Positions 6,412 through 16,388 of a stretch of DNA of 64,000 nt are shown here, piece by piece (the stretch's first letter is position 1; each line of letters begins with the position of its first letter). This DNA is from Chryseosolibacter sp964532595. GTDB taxonomy: Bacteria > Bacteroidota > Bacteroidia > Cytophagales > Cyclobacteriaceae. Where the stretch lies: NCBI GenBank assembly GCA_964532595.1, contig CAZHIQ010000008.1, forward strand, positions 1-64,000, written 5' to 3'. The position numbers and the translations under genes were made by a program. The notes below the pieces were generated by a model. That model saw nothing but the letters and a program-made list of their open reading frames with translations, did no database searches and was not told the origin of the DNA.

Positions 6412-8877
6412 ATGAGGGGGATAATTGTCTGGATGATCATATTCATGAGCGGAGTCGCGCCCGCGATGGCTCAGCAGGGCACCCGTCTTGATCCCCGTGA
6501 ACCCGTGGTGTGTTATCAGAGCTTCGAAAACCGCAGAGAGTTCATCGCCCCGGCCCGAAACGGGGCGTTGCGAAACGCCCGAACCAAGAGCGCAACGTTT
6601 GATGTCGAATACGTCGGCTTTCCAGACGATGCAGCCATCCGGGAGGCGGTGGCCTATGCGCTTTCTATCTGGGAAAGCGAACTGATATCAACGGTGCCGA
6701 TCCGTGTCCGTGTCGAATGGAGATCGTTACGTCCTGGCGTTTTAGGAGAAGCCATTTGGGGAAGCGCGTACGCTAACTTCGGCGGTGAGCCGGAGATGAA
6801 TACGTTCTACCCGGTAGCGTTGGCAGAGAAACTGGCGGGGAGGCAACTTAACGCACCCGACGAACCCGACATCATCGCTACATTCAACAGCGAGACCTCC
6901 TGGTATTTTGGTCTCGACGGAAATACTCCGGCGGGAAAAATGGATTTCGTCACTATTGTTCTCCATGAAATCGCTCATGGACTGGGTTTTACGCATAGCT
7001 ATAGGGTGAATGGACCAACCGGTACCCTGGGCCTTTCTTCGGGGACGAGCGTAGCACCACTAGCATTCGACCTTTTTGTTGAAGACCAGACGCAAAAGAA
7101 CCTTTTTCAGGAATTCGATGCGCCGTCAGCGGCGCTCGCAAATGCTTTGCAGAGTGGTGCCCTGTTTTTTCGCTCGGCAGAGGGACCCCTTCCACGACTA
7201 TACGCCCCATCGACTTTCAGCGCAGGATCAAGCATTTCACATCTTGATGAAGCGACTTACAACGGAAGCGGAGATGCAAACCGGTTGATGACTCCTCAGA
7301 TAGCGATGGCCGAAGCTATCCACGATCCGGGTGATGTGGTTCGCGACATCTTTGCGACCTTGGGTTGGATCACGACGAGAATTGTCCACACGCCCTTAAA
7401 AGATACGGAGCGACACGACGGTGAGCCCTACACGGTGTTCGCGGAAGTTGTCGCGGACGAAGTTTACGAGGGTGAAGCGGTGAAGCTTCATTATACAATA
7501 GATGGCATCAGCTTCACTACTGTTGACATGAGTCATTCAGTTCCCCCTAACCGCTTCGTTGCAGAACTTCCAGGGACTTTACAACCGCGCACGTACGGAT
7601 ATTACCTGTCGGTGGTAAACGGTGGCCAGCAGGCAGTAAGCCCGGGTCGGCTGCAAACCCAGGGCAGCGCGCCTGAGCAGGGATTGCACTATTTCAGGAT
7701 CGGACCGGATGTTGATGCGCCCGAAATCCGCCACGTCCCCACCTCTTTTATTTTCGCCGATTACCCTGCCCTTACGCTGGAGGCCGAGGTAAGTGATAAC
7801 CTGGCCGTGGCCTCCGTTCTGGTAGAGTATAACGTGAATGACGGGCCAACCCATACGGCTACATTGGAACACATTGGCAACGATCTCTATCGGAGCACGC
7901 TGACTTTTGACGACCTGGAGATCGGAGATCTAATCCATTACCGACTCGTAGCGAGTGATATGTCGGTGGCCATCAATACAACCTCGTCGCCTGAAGAAGG
8001 AGTTCACCGCATTACGGTAGTCGGAATACTTCCGGCTCGCAGTACCTATACGAACAACTTTGACACTCCTTCGGATGATTTCTTTGGTACAGGATTTTCG
8101 ATTGCCACACCCAGTGGTTTTGCAAATGGAGCCATTCACAGTGACCATCCTTATCAAAACGGTTCGGGACCCAACGACGAAAGTCACTACACGTATCAAC
8201 TACAAATTCCTATTATACTAAGAGACTCGGCCGCGTTGTTGAGTTTTGACGAGATTGTACTGGTTGAGCCGGGAACCAACAGTTCTGTCTTCGGTGACGC
8301 TGGATTTTATGACTACGTAATCGTTGAAGGCTCCGCCGATGGTGGGTTAACCTGGTGGCCCCTCGTTGCAGGATATGACTCAAGGGCAAATTCAGTCTGG
8401 TTGTCACGCTACAACAGTCACATCGTTGACCATATCTCCCTGGCAGTTGGGGAGCCGTCTCTTTTCCGCCGACGCGCCATTGACCTTCTGGATAACGAAT
8501 ACTTTGATGTCGGAGACCAGGTATTGATCCGTTTCCGTCTATTTGCTGACCAGCTTGCTAACGGGTGGGGATGGGCTATCGACAATCTCGTCATTCAGCA
8601 AGACCCGTCCGTAACGGGAGTTGTTCCTGATCCCGCTTTTGGGTTTGATGTTTATCCCGTTCCTGCAGACAATATTTTGTCGCTGGCGTTTTCGGGTAAA
8701 AGACCGGTAGTGTTTGTCGATATCGTAGACGTTCAGGGAAGGGCAGTGCTATCATTCGACATTGAGCCGGAAAAGGACATCGCCGAAATCGATATCAGCG
8801 CGCTTCCGGCGGGTGTCTATATGGTAAGGGCGCTCGCCGGCGATAAGCGCTTTTTGAAAAGACTTGTCAAGCGGTAG
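6412..8877 (+). CDS. secreted metzincin-type zinc protease with T9SS C-terminal sorting domain
   Basis: This is an 821-residue exported protein. Residues 1-20 are a signal peptide ending AMA-QQ. The metzincin zinc motif HEIAHGLGFTH is at 185-195, and a Met-turn (RLMTPQ, Met293) follows about 100 residues later. After the protease domain come Ig-like or adhesion-type beta domains (about 375-540) and a jelly-roll-like part (about 545-735). The last 75 residues (FDVYPVPADN, then ALPAGVYMVRA, then a basic end KRLVKR) are a type A T9SS sorting domain. The protein is therefore expected to cross the outer membrane through the Gld/Por machinery encoded at 54-59 kb and to be released or anchored at the surface. 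The substrate is unknown. Confidence 0.85.
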   Translation: MRGIIVWMIIFMSGVAPAMAQQGTRLDPREPVVCYQSFENRREFIAPARNGALRNARTKSATFDVEYVGFPDDAAIREAVAYALSIWESELISTVPIRVRVEWRSLRPGVLGEAIWGSAYANFGGEPEMNTFYPVALAEKLAGRQLNAPDEPDIIATFNSETSWYFGLDGNTPAGKMDFVTIVLHEIAHGLGFTHSYRVNGPTGTLGLSSGTSVAPLAFDLFVEDQTQKNLFQEFDAPSAALANALQSGALFFRSAEGPLPRLYAPSTFSAGSSISHLDEATYNGSGDANRLMTPQIAMAEAIHDPGDVVRDIFATLGWITTRIVHTPLKDTERHDGEPYTVFAEVVADEVYEGEAVKLHYTIDGISFTTVDMSHSVPPNRFVAELPGTLQPRTYGYYLSVVNGGQQAVSPGRLQTQGSAPEQGLHYFRIGPDVDAPEIRHVPTSFIFADYPALTLEAEVSDNLAVASVLVEYNVNDGPTHTATLEHIGNDLYRSTLTFDDLEIGDLIHYRLVASDMSVAINTTSSPEEGVHRITVVGILPARSTYTNNFDTPSDDFFGTGFSIATPSGFANGAIHSDHPYQNGSGPNDESHYTYQLQIPIILRDSAALLSFDEIVLVEPGTNSSVFGDAGFYDYVIVEGSADGGLTWWPLVAGYDSRANSVWLSRYNSHIVDHISLAVGEPSLFRRRAIDLLDNEYFDVGDQVLIRFRLFADQLANGWGWAIDNLVIQQDPSVTGVVPDPAFGFDVYPVPADNILSLAFSGKRPVVFVDIVDVQGRAVLSFDIEPEKDIAEIDISALPAGVYMVRALAGDKRFLKRLVKR

Positions 8878-8962
8878 TCGACGCCAGATCCGGAGCGTTG
8901 GCCTGTTTTACCCCCATTCCCAAAAAATTCGGGCGAAACCTGTTATTACAACAATTCTGGTA

Positions 8963-8970
8963 TATTTTTG
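8963..8970 (+). promoter_or_regulatory. -7 promoter element (TATTTTTG) of carB
   Basis: TATTTTTG plus C matches TAnnTTTG and lies 33 bases before the ATG at 9004. It overlaps an alternative in-frame TTG at 8968, which argues against that codon as the start. Confidence 0.55.
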
Positions 8971-9003
8971 CGCAATTTTGTTTTCCCCGTTCCCCGACAG
9001 ACA

Positions 9004-11820
9004 ATGCCAAGAGACAGAAGTATACGTTCGGTACTGATTATAGGAAGTGGGCCGATCGTCATCGGTCAGGCGTGTGAATTCGATTACTCCGGTTCGCAAG
9101 CTGCACGCTCGTTGAGAGAGGAGGGTATCGAGGTCGTCCTGATCAATTCCAATCCGGCGACAATCATGACCGACAAGGTGATTGCCGACCACGTTTATCT
9201 CAAGCCCCTTACGAAGAAGTCTATCCGAGAAATTCTCGAAAAGCATCACATCGACGCGGTACTTCCGACCATGGGTGGCCAAACGGCACTGAACCTGTGT
9301 ATAGAATGTGACAAAGCGGGCATATGGCAACACTATGGTGTTCGCATCATCGGTGTAGACATCAAGGCCATTGAAACGACGGAAGACCGCGAGAAATTCA
9401 GGCTCAAGATGGAGGAACTTGGTGTAGGTACTTGCAAAGGTGCGACCGCGACTTCGTTCCTTCAGGGGAAGGAAATTGCCCAGGAAATTGGGTTCCCGCT
9501 GGTAATTCGCCCTTCTTTCACACTCGGCGGAACAGGCGGTGGGTTTGTTCGCCGTCCTGAAGATTTCGACGAAGCGCTTGACCGCGGACTTCATGCTTCG
9601 CCTATTCACGAAGTACTTGTTGAACAAAGTATTTTCGGGTGGAAGGAATACGAACTCGAGCTGTTGCGAGATAACATAGGCAACGTCATCATTATTTGCT
9701 CGATCGAGAACTTTGATCCGATGGGTGTGCATACCGGTGATTCGATTACCGTGGCGCCTGCAATGACTTTACCCGATACCACTTATCAGAAGATGCGCGA
9801 TATGGCGATCAAGATGATGAATGGAATCGGTCAGTTTGCAGGTGGTTGCAACGTTCAGTTTGCTCTCAATCCCGACAACTACGACGAAATTATCGGGATC
9901 GAAATCAATCCGCGTGTGTCTCGCTCGTCAGCGCTCGCTTCTAAGGCAACAGGTTATCCGATCGCCAAGATTGCAGCCAAACTGGCCATCGGATATAACC
10001 TCGATGAACTCAAGAACGCGATTACCGGAACGACAACAGCCTACTTTGAACCCGCCCTTGACTATGTGATCGTCAAGATCCCACGCTGGAACTTTGATAA
10101 GTTTCACGGAGCCGACCGAACACTGGGGCTTCAAATGAAATCAGTGGGCGAGGTAATGGGTATCGGGCGCAATTTTCAGGAAGCGCTTCAGAAAGCCTGC
10201 CAGTCACTTGAAATTCGTCGGAATGGCCTGGGAGCCGACGGGAAGTCGCTTACTAAACAGGATGAAATACTCCACAGTCTCGAGCATCCCTCCTGGAATA
10301 GAATATTCCATATCTACGATGCGATCAAACTGGGTATTCCGCTTAAGACGATAGAGAAACTAACCCGAATCGATCGCTGGTTCCTCAAACAAATTGAAGA
10401 ACTGGTCGAACTGGAGGGCAAGATGGAGCAGTATTCGATCGACGACATTCCTGTCCACCTGATGAAACAGGCCAAGGAAAAGGGATATGCCGATCGACAG
10501 ATAGCTCATGTACTTGGGTGTCTCGAAAGCGAGGTTCATGCGAAACGGATAAGCATGGGCATCAAGCGCGTTTACAAGATTGTTGATACGTGTGCGGCAG
10601 AGTTTGAGGCGAAAACACCTTATTACTACTCAACCTTTGATGATGAGAACGAATCGCAGTCGTCAGACCGGAAGAAGATAATTGTACTCGGTTCGGGACC
10701 TAACCGGATTGGACAGGGTATTGAGTTTGATTACTCTTGTGTACACGGTGTGCTCGCAGCGCGCGAGTGTGGCTACGAGACTATCATGATCAACTGCAAT
10801 CCTGAAACCGTCTCGACAGACTTTGATATCGCCGATAAACTGTACTTCGAGCCCGTATTCTGGGAGCATCTTTATGATCTCATTCTTCACGAGAAGCCGG
10901 AAGGGGTTATCGTTCAACTCGGTGGGCAAACAGCTTTGAAACTCGCTGAGAAGTTGGACAAGTACGGCATCAAAATTATCGGTACATCGTATGATTCGCT
11001 CGATCTGGCCGAAGATCGCGGGCGCTTCTCAAATCTCCTCAAAGAGCTTGAGATTCCGTATCCGGAATTCGGCGTGGCTCGCAATGCAGACGAAGCGATT
11101 GAGGCTTCTAAGCAGATAGGCTTCCCGTTGCTCGTCAGACCTTCGTACGTCCTTGGGGGTCAGAGCATGAAGATCGTTATCAACGAGGAGGAATTGGAAC
11201 GCCACATCCTCGATATTTGGAAACACCTTCCGGAAAACAAGGTGTTGCTCGACCACTTCCTCGATCAGGCAGTAGAGGCTGAAGTCGACGCCATCTGCGA
11301 TGGGGAAGACAGCTATATCATTGGAATCATGCAGCATATCGAGCCCGCCGGTATCCATTCGGGCGACTCCTATGCGGTGCTCCCGCCCTATAACCTCGGC
11401 GATTTTGTGATAAAGCAAATGGAGCAGTACACGCATAAGATCGCTGCAGCCCTCGAGGTCAAGGGTCTGATTAACATTCAGTTTGCCATCAAGAATGACA
11501 AGGTTTATGTGATTGAGGCCAACCCGCGTGCTTCCCGGACGGTGCCGTTTATCTGCAAAGCCTACGACGAACCTTATGTCAATTATGCGACGAAGGTTAT
11601 GTTGGGCGAGAAGAAGGTCAAGGACTTTGAGTTTTCGCCGACCCGCCGCGGATACGCCATTAAGGAGCCTGTCTTTTCGTTCAACAAATTCCCGGACGTT
11701 AGCAAGGAACTCGGTCCGGAGATGAAGTCGACGGGTGAAGCGATTTACTTTATCGACGACCTTATGGATGACTACTTCCTGAAAATTTACGGGGAGCGGA
11801 ACCTTTACCTGAGTCGGTAA
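9004..11820 (+). CDS. carB: carbamoyl-phosphate synthase large subunit (short form)
   Basis: CarB makes carbamoyl phosphate from bicarbonate, ammonia and two ATP, feeding pyrimidine and arginine synthesis. The ATG at 9004 gives MPRDRSIRSVLIIGSGP, the standard CarB opening. Two homologous halves are visible: the first begins IIGSGPIVIGQACEFDYSG and the second VLGSGPNRIGQGIEFDYSC (near residue 560), each with an ATP-grasp domain. The protein has 938 residues and stops soon after GPEMKSTGEAIYF, so the C-terminal MGS-like allosteric domain (about 120 residues in the E. coli enzyme) is absent. This short form is, as far as I know, usual in Bacteroidota. The small subunit gene carA is not in the window. 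Confidence 0.96.
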   Translation: MPRDRSIRSVLIIGSGPIVIGQACEFDYSGSQAARSLREEGIEVVLINSNPATIMTDKVIADHVYLKPLTKKSIREILEKHHIDAVLPTMGGQTALNLCIECDKAGIWQHYGVRIIGVDIKAIETTEDREKFRLKMEELGVGTCKGATATSFLQGKEIAQEIGFPLVIRPSFTLGGTGGGFVRRPEDFDEALDRGLHASPIHEVLVEQSIFGWKEYELELLRDNIGNVIIICSIENFDPMGVHTGDSITVAPAMTLPDTTYQKMRDMAIKMMNGIGQFAGGCNVQFALNPDNYDEIIGIEINPRVSRSSALASKATGYPIAKIAAKLAIGYNLDELKNAITGTTTAYFEPALDYVIVKIPRWNFDKFHGADRTLGLQMKSVGEVMGIGRNFQEALQKACQSLEIRRNGLGADGKSLTKQDEILHSLEHPSWNRIFHIYDAIKLGIPLKTIEKLTRIDRWFLKQIEELVELEGKMEQYSIDDIPVHLMKQAKEKGYADRQIAHVLGCLESEVHAKRISMGIKRVYKIVDTCAAEFEAKTPYYYSTFDDENESQSSDRKKIIVLGSGPNRIGQGIEFDYSCVHGVLAARECGYETIMINCNPETVSTDFDIADKLYFEPVFWEHLYDLILHEKPEGVIVQLGGQTALKLAEKLDKYGIKIIGTSYDSLDLAEDRGRFSNLLKELEIPYPEFGVARNADEAIEASKQIGFPLLVRPSYVLGGQSMKIVINEEELERHILDIWKHLPENKVLLDHFLDQAVEAEVDAICDGEDSYIIGIMQHIEPAGIHSGDSYAVLPPYNLGDFVIKQMEQYTHKIAAALEVKGLINIQFAIKNDKVYVIEANPRASRTVPFICKAYDEPYVNYATKVMLGEKKVKDFEFSPTRRGYAIKEPVFSFNKFPDVSKELGPEMKSTGEAIYFIDDLMDDYFLKIYGERNLYLSR

Positions 11821-11859
11821 AGGGTTTTGAACCGGATTGGCTTTTAGGAGTTGAACCTC

Positions 11860-11867
11860 TACCTTTG
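11860..11867 (+). promoter_or_regulatory. -7 promoter element (TACCTTTG) upstream of the DUF4834 gene
   Basis: TACCTTTG fits TAnnTTTG, and TTGG at 11837-11840 lies 19 bases upstream as a possible -33 box. The ATG is at 11899. A second, weaker box TAACTTTA lies at 11881-11888. Confidence 0.45.
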
Positions 11868-11898
11868 ATTTGAGGTTATTTAACTTTAAGGCAGCGCC

Positions 11899-12105
11899 AT
11901 GGTAAAATTTCTCCTGATTGTCGGTATAGTCGCGTACATTCTTTATAAGGTGGGCTCCTTCCTGTTTAAGCTGGGAGCTTTCAGTCAGCAGGTACGCAAT
12001 AACCAGCCGCCGGGCAACATTAACAGGAACGCAAACGGGCGCAGCCGGGGAAAGTCGAAGGTTTACGGTGAGTACATTGATTATGAGGAGGTTAAGAAAG
12101 ACTAG
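11899..12105 (+). CDS. DUF4834 family small membrane protein
   Basis: The 68 residues comprise one N-terminal membrane helix (about residues 3-22) followed by a basic, Asn/Arg/Gly-rich tail ending in GEYIDYEEVKKD. That tail, with a conserved acidic Tyr-containing end, is how I recognise the DUF4834 family of Bacteroidota. Function is unknown. The gene lies between carB and dapF, with its own likely promoter at 11860 and a 30-base gap to dapF, so it may be co-transcribed with dapF. Confidence 0.7.
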   Translation: MVKFLLIVGIVAYILYKVGSFLFKLGAFSQQVRNNQPPGNINRNANGRSRGKSKVYGEYIDYEEVKKD

Positions 12106-12135
12106 ATCCGTCTAATTCCGCGTAAACTCCAACCG

Positions 12136-12918
12136 TTGAAAATTCAGTTTCAGAAATATCAGGCCACTGGTAACGATTTTGTCCTGATCGATAACCGATC
12201 AGGTGCTGTCCAGCTCACCCTTGATCAGATCCGTCACATCTGTAACCGCCGTCTGGGTGTTGGGGCCGATGGATTGATGCTGATCGAATCGCATCCTTCG
12301 GAAGATTTCCGCTTACAATACTTCAATAGTGACGGGTCTCAAAGCCTGTGTGGAAACGGCAGCCGTGCCGCTGTTCATATGGCCGCTTCGTTGGGAATAG
12401 TCAAAGACACAGCCCGTTTTGAAGCATTTGATGGGGTTCATGAAGCATCGCTAACCGGAGATAATACAGTCCGATTGAAGATGGCCGATGTAGGTCGGAT
12501 CGAGCGGATCGGAGGCGACTTTTTCATTGATACCGGATCCCCCCACTATGTAAAGTTTGTAACCCGTGTGCGTGAGTATCCGGTGGTTGACGAAGGCAGG
12601 CGAATCCGTTATGATGCCCAATTTGCGCCCGGAGGAACGAATGTCAACTTCGTTGAAATCGTCGACGACAACTCGATTTTTGTTCGCACGTACGAACGTG
12701 GCGTGGAAGACGAGACTTTGAGCTGTGGTACTGGCGTCACCGCGGCGGCTATAGCTGCTTCGTATAAAGCGCTGCAATCGCCCATTGCAGTAGCAACCTT
12801 GGGAGGCCATCTTTCCGTCGAATTCAGCCCACCGCCCGACGGTCTCGGCGCTCCGTTTTCCGACGTCTATCTTATCGGTCCGGCACGCAGTGTTTTCACC
12901 GGCCAGCTTGAAATATAA
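12136..12918 (+). CDS. dapF: diaminopimelate epimerase
   Basis: DapF converts LL- to meso-diaminopimelate for lysine and peptidoglycan synthesis. The 260 residues match the family length. The two catalytic cysteines are visible in SLCGNGSRAA (about residue 74) and LSCGTGVTAA (about residue 198), together with the N-terminal QATGNDFVLID. The start must be the TTG at 12136: it directly precedes KIQFQKYQATGNDF, which is where the family starts, and no ATG is available. A rare start codon may lower expression. It follows the DUF4834 gene by 30 bases. Confidence 0.95.
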   Translation: MKIQFQKYQATGNDFVLIDNRSGAVQLTLDQIRHICNRRLGVGADGLMLIESHPSEDFRLQYFNSDGSQSLCGNGSRAAVHMAASLGIVKDTARFEAFDGVHEASLTGDNTVRLKMADVGRIERIGGDFFIDTGSPHYVKFVTRVREYPVVDEGRRIRYDAQFAPGGTNVNFVEIVDDNSIFVRTYERGVEDETLSCGTGVTAAAIAASYKALQSPIAVATLGGHLSVEFSPPPDGLGAPFSDVYLIGPARSVFTGQLEI

Positions 12919-12953
12919 TCGCGCATTGTCAACTCTCCTTTTCGGCATTCCGG

Positions 12954-12984
12954 TTGGGTTGAAGGAGCAAACGAACTAACTTTA
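12954..12984 (+). promoter_or_regulatory. possible promoter of secA
   Basis: TTG at 12954-12956 is followed after 20 bases by TAACTTTA (12977-12984), a near match to TAnnTTTG. The secA ATG is at 13046, giving a leader of roughly 55 bases. Confidence 0.35.
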
Positions 12985-13045
12985 GGACCCGTTTCCGGAT
13001 CGCGTTTTGCAGATCTTCGGGAATGCGGATTGAACTACAGATCAC

Positions 13046-16000
13046 ATGCTAAAACTCATTGCGAAACTTTTTGGTGATAAATCAAAGCGCGATATCAAGC
13101 GCATTCTCCCTCTCGTAGAACAGTCTAACCGAGATTGGGAGGAACTTAAGCCGCTGTCGAATGACGAACTGCGTGAAGAAACACAGAAGATTCAGCGCAG
13201 ACTGGACGAGGAGTTGAAGAGTATCGACGACAAACTGGCAGCGCTTCATCAGCGTATTAGTGATAATCCGGATCTTGATTTGAATGAGAAGGAGGCAGTC
13301 TTCGCGGAGATTGACCGTCTGGAAGGGGATCGTAATAAAGAACTTGAGAAGGTCCTGCTTAAGGTACTTCCACGTACGTTCGCAATTGTCAGGGAAACCG
13401 CCCGGAGATTTAAGGAAAACGAATACCTGGAAGTCACGGCGCGTGATTATGATCTGAAGTTTGCCACCACCCATGAAAACGTCAAGATCGTGGGCGATAA
13501 AGCGCATTGGCACAACAGGTGGATGGCCGCCGGGAATATGATTACCTGGGATATGGTGCATTACGATGTGCAGTTGATTGGCGGTATTGTGCTTCACCAG
13601 GGAAAGATCGCGGAAATGGCTACCGGTGAAGGAAAGACGCTCGTGGCGACGTTACCTGCATTCCTTAACGCGCTGGCTAAACGCAGTGTTCACGTTGTTA
13701 CGGTGAATAACTATCTGGCGACACGCGATAGCGAATGGATGGGGCCGATTTACATGTTCCACGGATTGACTGTCGATTGTATTGATAAACACGAGCCTAA
13801 CTCCGCTGCCCGCCGAAACGCCTATCAGGCAGACATCGCGTACGGAACCAACAACGAGTTTGGCTTTGATTATCTGCGAGACAACATGGCTCGCGATCCG
13901 CAGGAGCTTGTGCAGCGGCGTCATCACTATGCCATGGTCGATGAGGTGGACTCCGTTCTTATCGACGAGGCTCGCACGCCGTTGATTATTTCAGGGCCGG
14001 TGCCGCGCGGGGATGAACATGAATTCTATGAACTGAAGCCACGTGTCTTCAAACTCGTCGAAGCACAGAAGCGACAAGTGAATGAGTTCCTTGCGCAAGC
14101 GCGCAAGTTTATGCAGGAGGGTAATGAAAAAGAAGCGGGGCTTGCGTTGTACCGCGCACACCGCGCCATGCCTAAGTACAAGCCACTTATTAAATACCTC
14201 AGCGAAGCGGGAGTCAAAGCGGTCATGCAACGAACCGAGAACTTCTATCTGGCAGACAACAAACGCAATATGCCGGAGGCTGTCAAACCGTTGTTCTTTA
14301 TCATCGACGAGAAAGACCATAGCGTAGAGCTGACCGAAAAGGGGATTGACCTTATCACCGGCGAGGGAGAGGATGCCAACTTCTTCATCCTACCGGAAAT
14401 CGGTATGGAAATAAGCCGCATCGAAAATGATCAGGCACTCGATGACAATGAAAAGCTGCAGAAGAAGGAGGAAGTCATCCGCGACTACCAGGTGAAAGCA
14501 CAACGCATTCACACAGTGAACCAACTTTTGAAGGCTTATACCCTCTTTGAGAAAGATACAGAATACATCATTGTCGACGGAAAAGTCAAAATTGTTGATG
14601 AGCAGACGGGTCGCGTCATGGAAGGACGTCGGTATTCCGATGGATTGCACCAGGCGATTGAGGCGAAGGAGAACGTGAAAGTTGAAGACGCGACGCAGAC
14701 ATATGCGACTATTACACTGCAGAACTACTTCCGGATGTACCACAAGCTCGCGGGTATGACCGGTACAGCCGAGACGGAGGCAGGGGAGTTCTGGGATATT
14801 TATAAACTCGATGTAGTGGTGATCCCGACGCATCGACCGGTAGTCCGCAAAGACGCAAACGATCTGGTCTACAAGACTGTCCGGGAGAAGTTTCAGGCGG
14901 TGATCGAGGAGATTGTGCGGCTGACGGAAGCCGGAAGGCCCGTACTGGTCGGAACAACATCGGTTGAAATTTCGGAGTTGGTTAGCCGCATGCTGCAGAT
15001 TCGGAAAATCAATCACCAGGTACTAAATGCGAAACAACACCAGCGCGAGGCGGAGATTGTAGCAGAAGCTGGTAAGCCGGGAACGGTTACAATTGCTACG
15101 AACATGGCCGGTCGCGGTACGGATATTAAACTCACTCCAGAAGCCAAGGCTGCGGGAGGTCTTGCCATCATCGGTACCGAGAGACACGAATCACGACGAG
15201 TTGACCGCCAGTTGCGCGGCCGTTCCGGGCGCCAGGGAGACCCTGGTTCTTCTCAGTTCTTCGTGTCGCTTGAAGACAATCTCATGCGTCTCTTCATGCC
15301 CGAGCGGATAACAAGAATCATGGACCGCCTGGGTCTTAAAGAAGGAGAAGTGATTCAACATTCGATGGTGACCAGTTCGATTGAACGGGCGCAGCGAAAA
15401 GTGGAAGAAAACAACTTCGGCATAAGGAAACGCCTTCTCGAGTACGACAACGTCATGAACAGCCAGCGGGAGGTGATTTATAAGCGCCGCCGCAACGCGC
15501 TCTTTGGGGAACGACTTCAGCTTGATATCCTCACCATGCTGTTTGATACAAGCGAGGAAATCATTCTGAACGCCAAGAACGCGAACGATTATGAAAGCTT
15601 GCGCTTGAACGCGCTTAGCGTACTGGGAGTTGATTACGAGCTGCCGAAGGAAGAGTTTGATAAGAAGGGTGCTGAAGCTCTTACCGAGGACCTGTACAAC
15701 AGAGCGCTTGAGCACTATAATCAAAAGAACAAGATGGTGGCTCAAAAGGCGATGCCGGTCATCAGTGAAATTTATCGCTCGCGTGGCGCTACGGTTGAGA
15801 ACATCCTTGTGCCCTTCACTGACGGTAGCAAGCAAATTGGTGTAGCAGCTTCGCTTAAGAAGTGTGTGGAGACGGAGAATGCCGAACTTATCCGGGCAAT
15901 GGAGAAGACGATTACCTTGAGCATTATCGACCAGCACTGGAAGGAGCACCTGCGCGAAATGGATGACCTTAAACAATCGGTGCAAAACGCCGTTTACGAA

Positions 16001-16387
16001 CAGAAGGATCCATTGCTGATATATAAGTTTGAAGGATTCGAACTCTTCAAACGCCTGGTGAGCAAGGTCAACGAAGATACCATTGCTTTCCTTATGAAGG
16101 CCGACATCCCTGTGCAGCAACCGGAACAAGTCCAGGAAGCCCGCATGCAACGTCAGCAGCGTCTTCAGGAGCAGAAGGAAGAGTCTCGGTCGCTGTTAAG
16201 CGGAGGAGGACAGCCTCAGGCAGACCGACCGCCGCGCGAAAAGGTTATGCCGGTAAAATCGGAAAAAATAGCCGGTCGAAACGACAAAGTAACCGTTCAA
16301 TATACAGACGGTCGGGTCGTTAAAGACGTTAAATACAAGAAAGTAGAAGATGACATTCGCAACAATCGTTGCATAATCATTGAATAA
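13046..16387 (+). CDS. secA: preprotein translocase ATPase SecA (large Bacteroidota form)
   Basis: SecA is the ATPase that drives proteins through SecYEG. The 1113 residues are about 200 longer than in E. coli. Walker A MATGEGKT lies at 191-198 instead of about 102-109, because the N-terminus carries roughly 90 extra residues rich in charged helix (about 40-110). The DEAD-like box is VDEVDSVLIDEAR. A second insertion of charged helix lies in the region around residues 330-400. The motifs NMAGRGTDI and GRSGRQGDPGSSQF are intact. The C-terminus ends DIRNNRCIIIE and lacks the Cys/His zinc motif that binds SecB in proteobacteria. The lipoprotein gene downstream starts 2 bases after the secA stop. 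Confidence 0.97.
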   Translation: MLKLIAKLFGDKSKRDIKRILPLVEQSNRDWEELKPLSNDELREETQKIQRRLDEELKSIDDKLAALHQRISDNPDLDLNEKEAVFAEIDRLEGDRNKELEKVLLKVLPRTFAIVRETARRFKENEYLEVTARDYDLKFATTHENVKIVGDKAHWHNRWMAAGNMITWDMVHYDVQLIGGIVLHQGKIAEMATGEGKTLVATLPAFLNALAKRSVHVVTVNNYLATRDSEWMGPIYMFHGLTVDCIDKHEPNSAARRNAYQADIAYGTNNEFGFDYLRDNMARDPQELVQRRHHYAMVDEVDSVLIDEARTPLIISGPVPRGDEHEFYELKPRVFKLVEAQKRQVNEFLAQARKFMQEGNEKEAGLALYRAHRAMPKYKPLIKYLSEAGVKAVMQRTENFYLADNKRNMPEAVKPLFFIIDEKDHSVELTEKGIDLITGEGEDANFFILPEIGMEISRIENDQALDDNEKLQKKEEVIRDYQVKAQRIHTVNQLLKAYTLFEKDTEYIIVDGKVKIVDEQTGRVMEGRRYSDGLHQAIEAKENVKVEDATQTYATITLQNYFRMYHKLAGMTGTAETEAGEFWDIYKLDVVVIPTHRPVVRKDANDLVYKTVREKFQAVIEEIVRLTEAGRPVLVGTTSVEISELVSRMLQIRKINHQVLNAKQHQREAEIVAEAGKPGTVTIATNMAGRGTDIKLTPEAKAAGGLAIIGTERHESRRVDRQLRGRSGRQGDPGSSQFFVSLEDNLMRLFMPERITRIMDRLGLKEGEVIQHSMVTSSIERAQRKVEENNFGIRKRLLEYDNVMNSQREVIYKRRRNALFGERLQLDILTMLFDTSEEIILNAKNANDYESLRLNALSVLGVDYELPKEEFDKKGAEALTEDLYNRALEHYNQKNKMVAQKAMPVISEIYRSRGATVENILVPFTDGSKQIGVAASLKKCVETENAELIRAMEKTITLSIIDQHWKEHLREMDDLKQSVQNAVYEQKDPLLIYKFEGFELFKRLVSKVNEDTIAFLMKADIPVQQPEQVQEARMQRQQRLQEQKEESRSLLSGGGQPQADRPPREKVMPVKSEKIAGRNDKVTVQYTDGRVVKDVKYKKVEDDIRNNRCIIIE

Positions 16388-16388
16388 T

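Noticed and set aside
8908..9732. A 274-codon open frame on the minus strand opposite carB
   Set aside because: It overlaps the conserved CarB N-terminal domain on the other strand, has no recognisable domain, and is an expected shadow of codon use.
15191..16150. A 319-codon open frame opposite the 3' part of secA
   Set aside because: It lies entirely within the SecA coding region; composition is Leu/His/Phe-rich as expected of an antisense frame.
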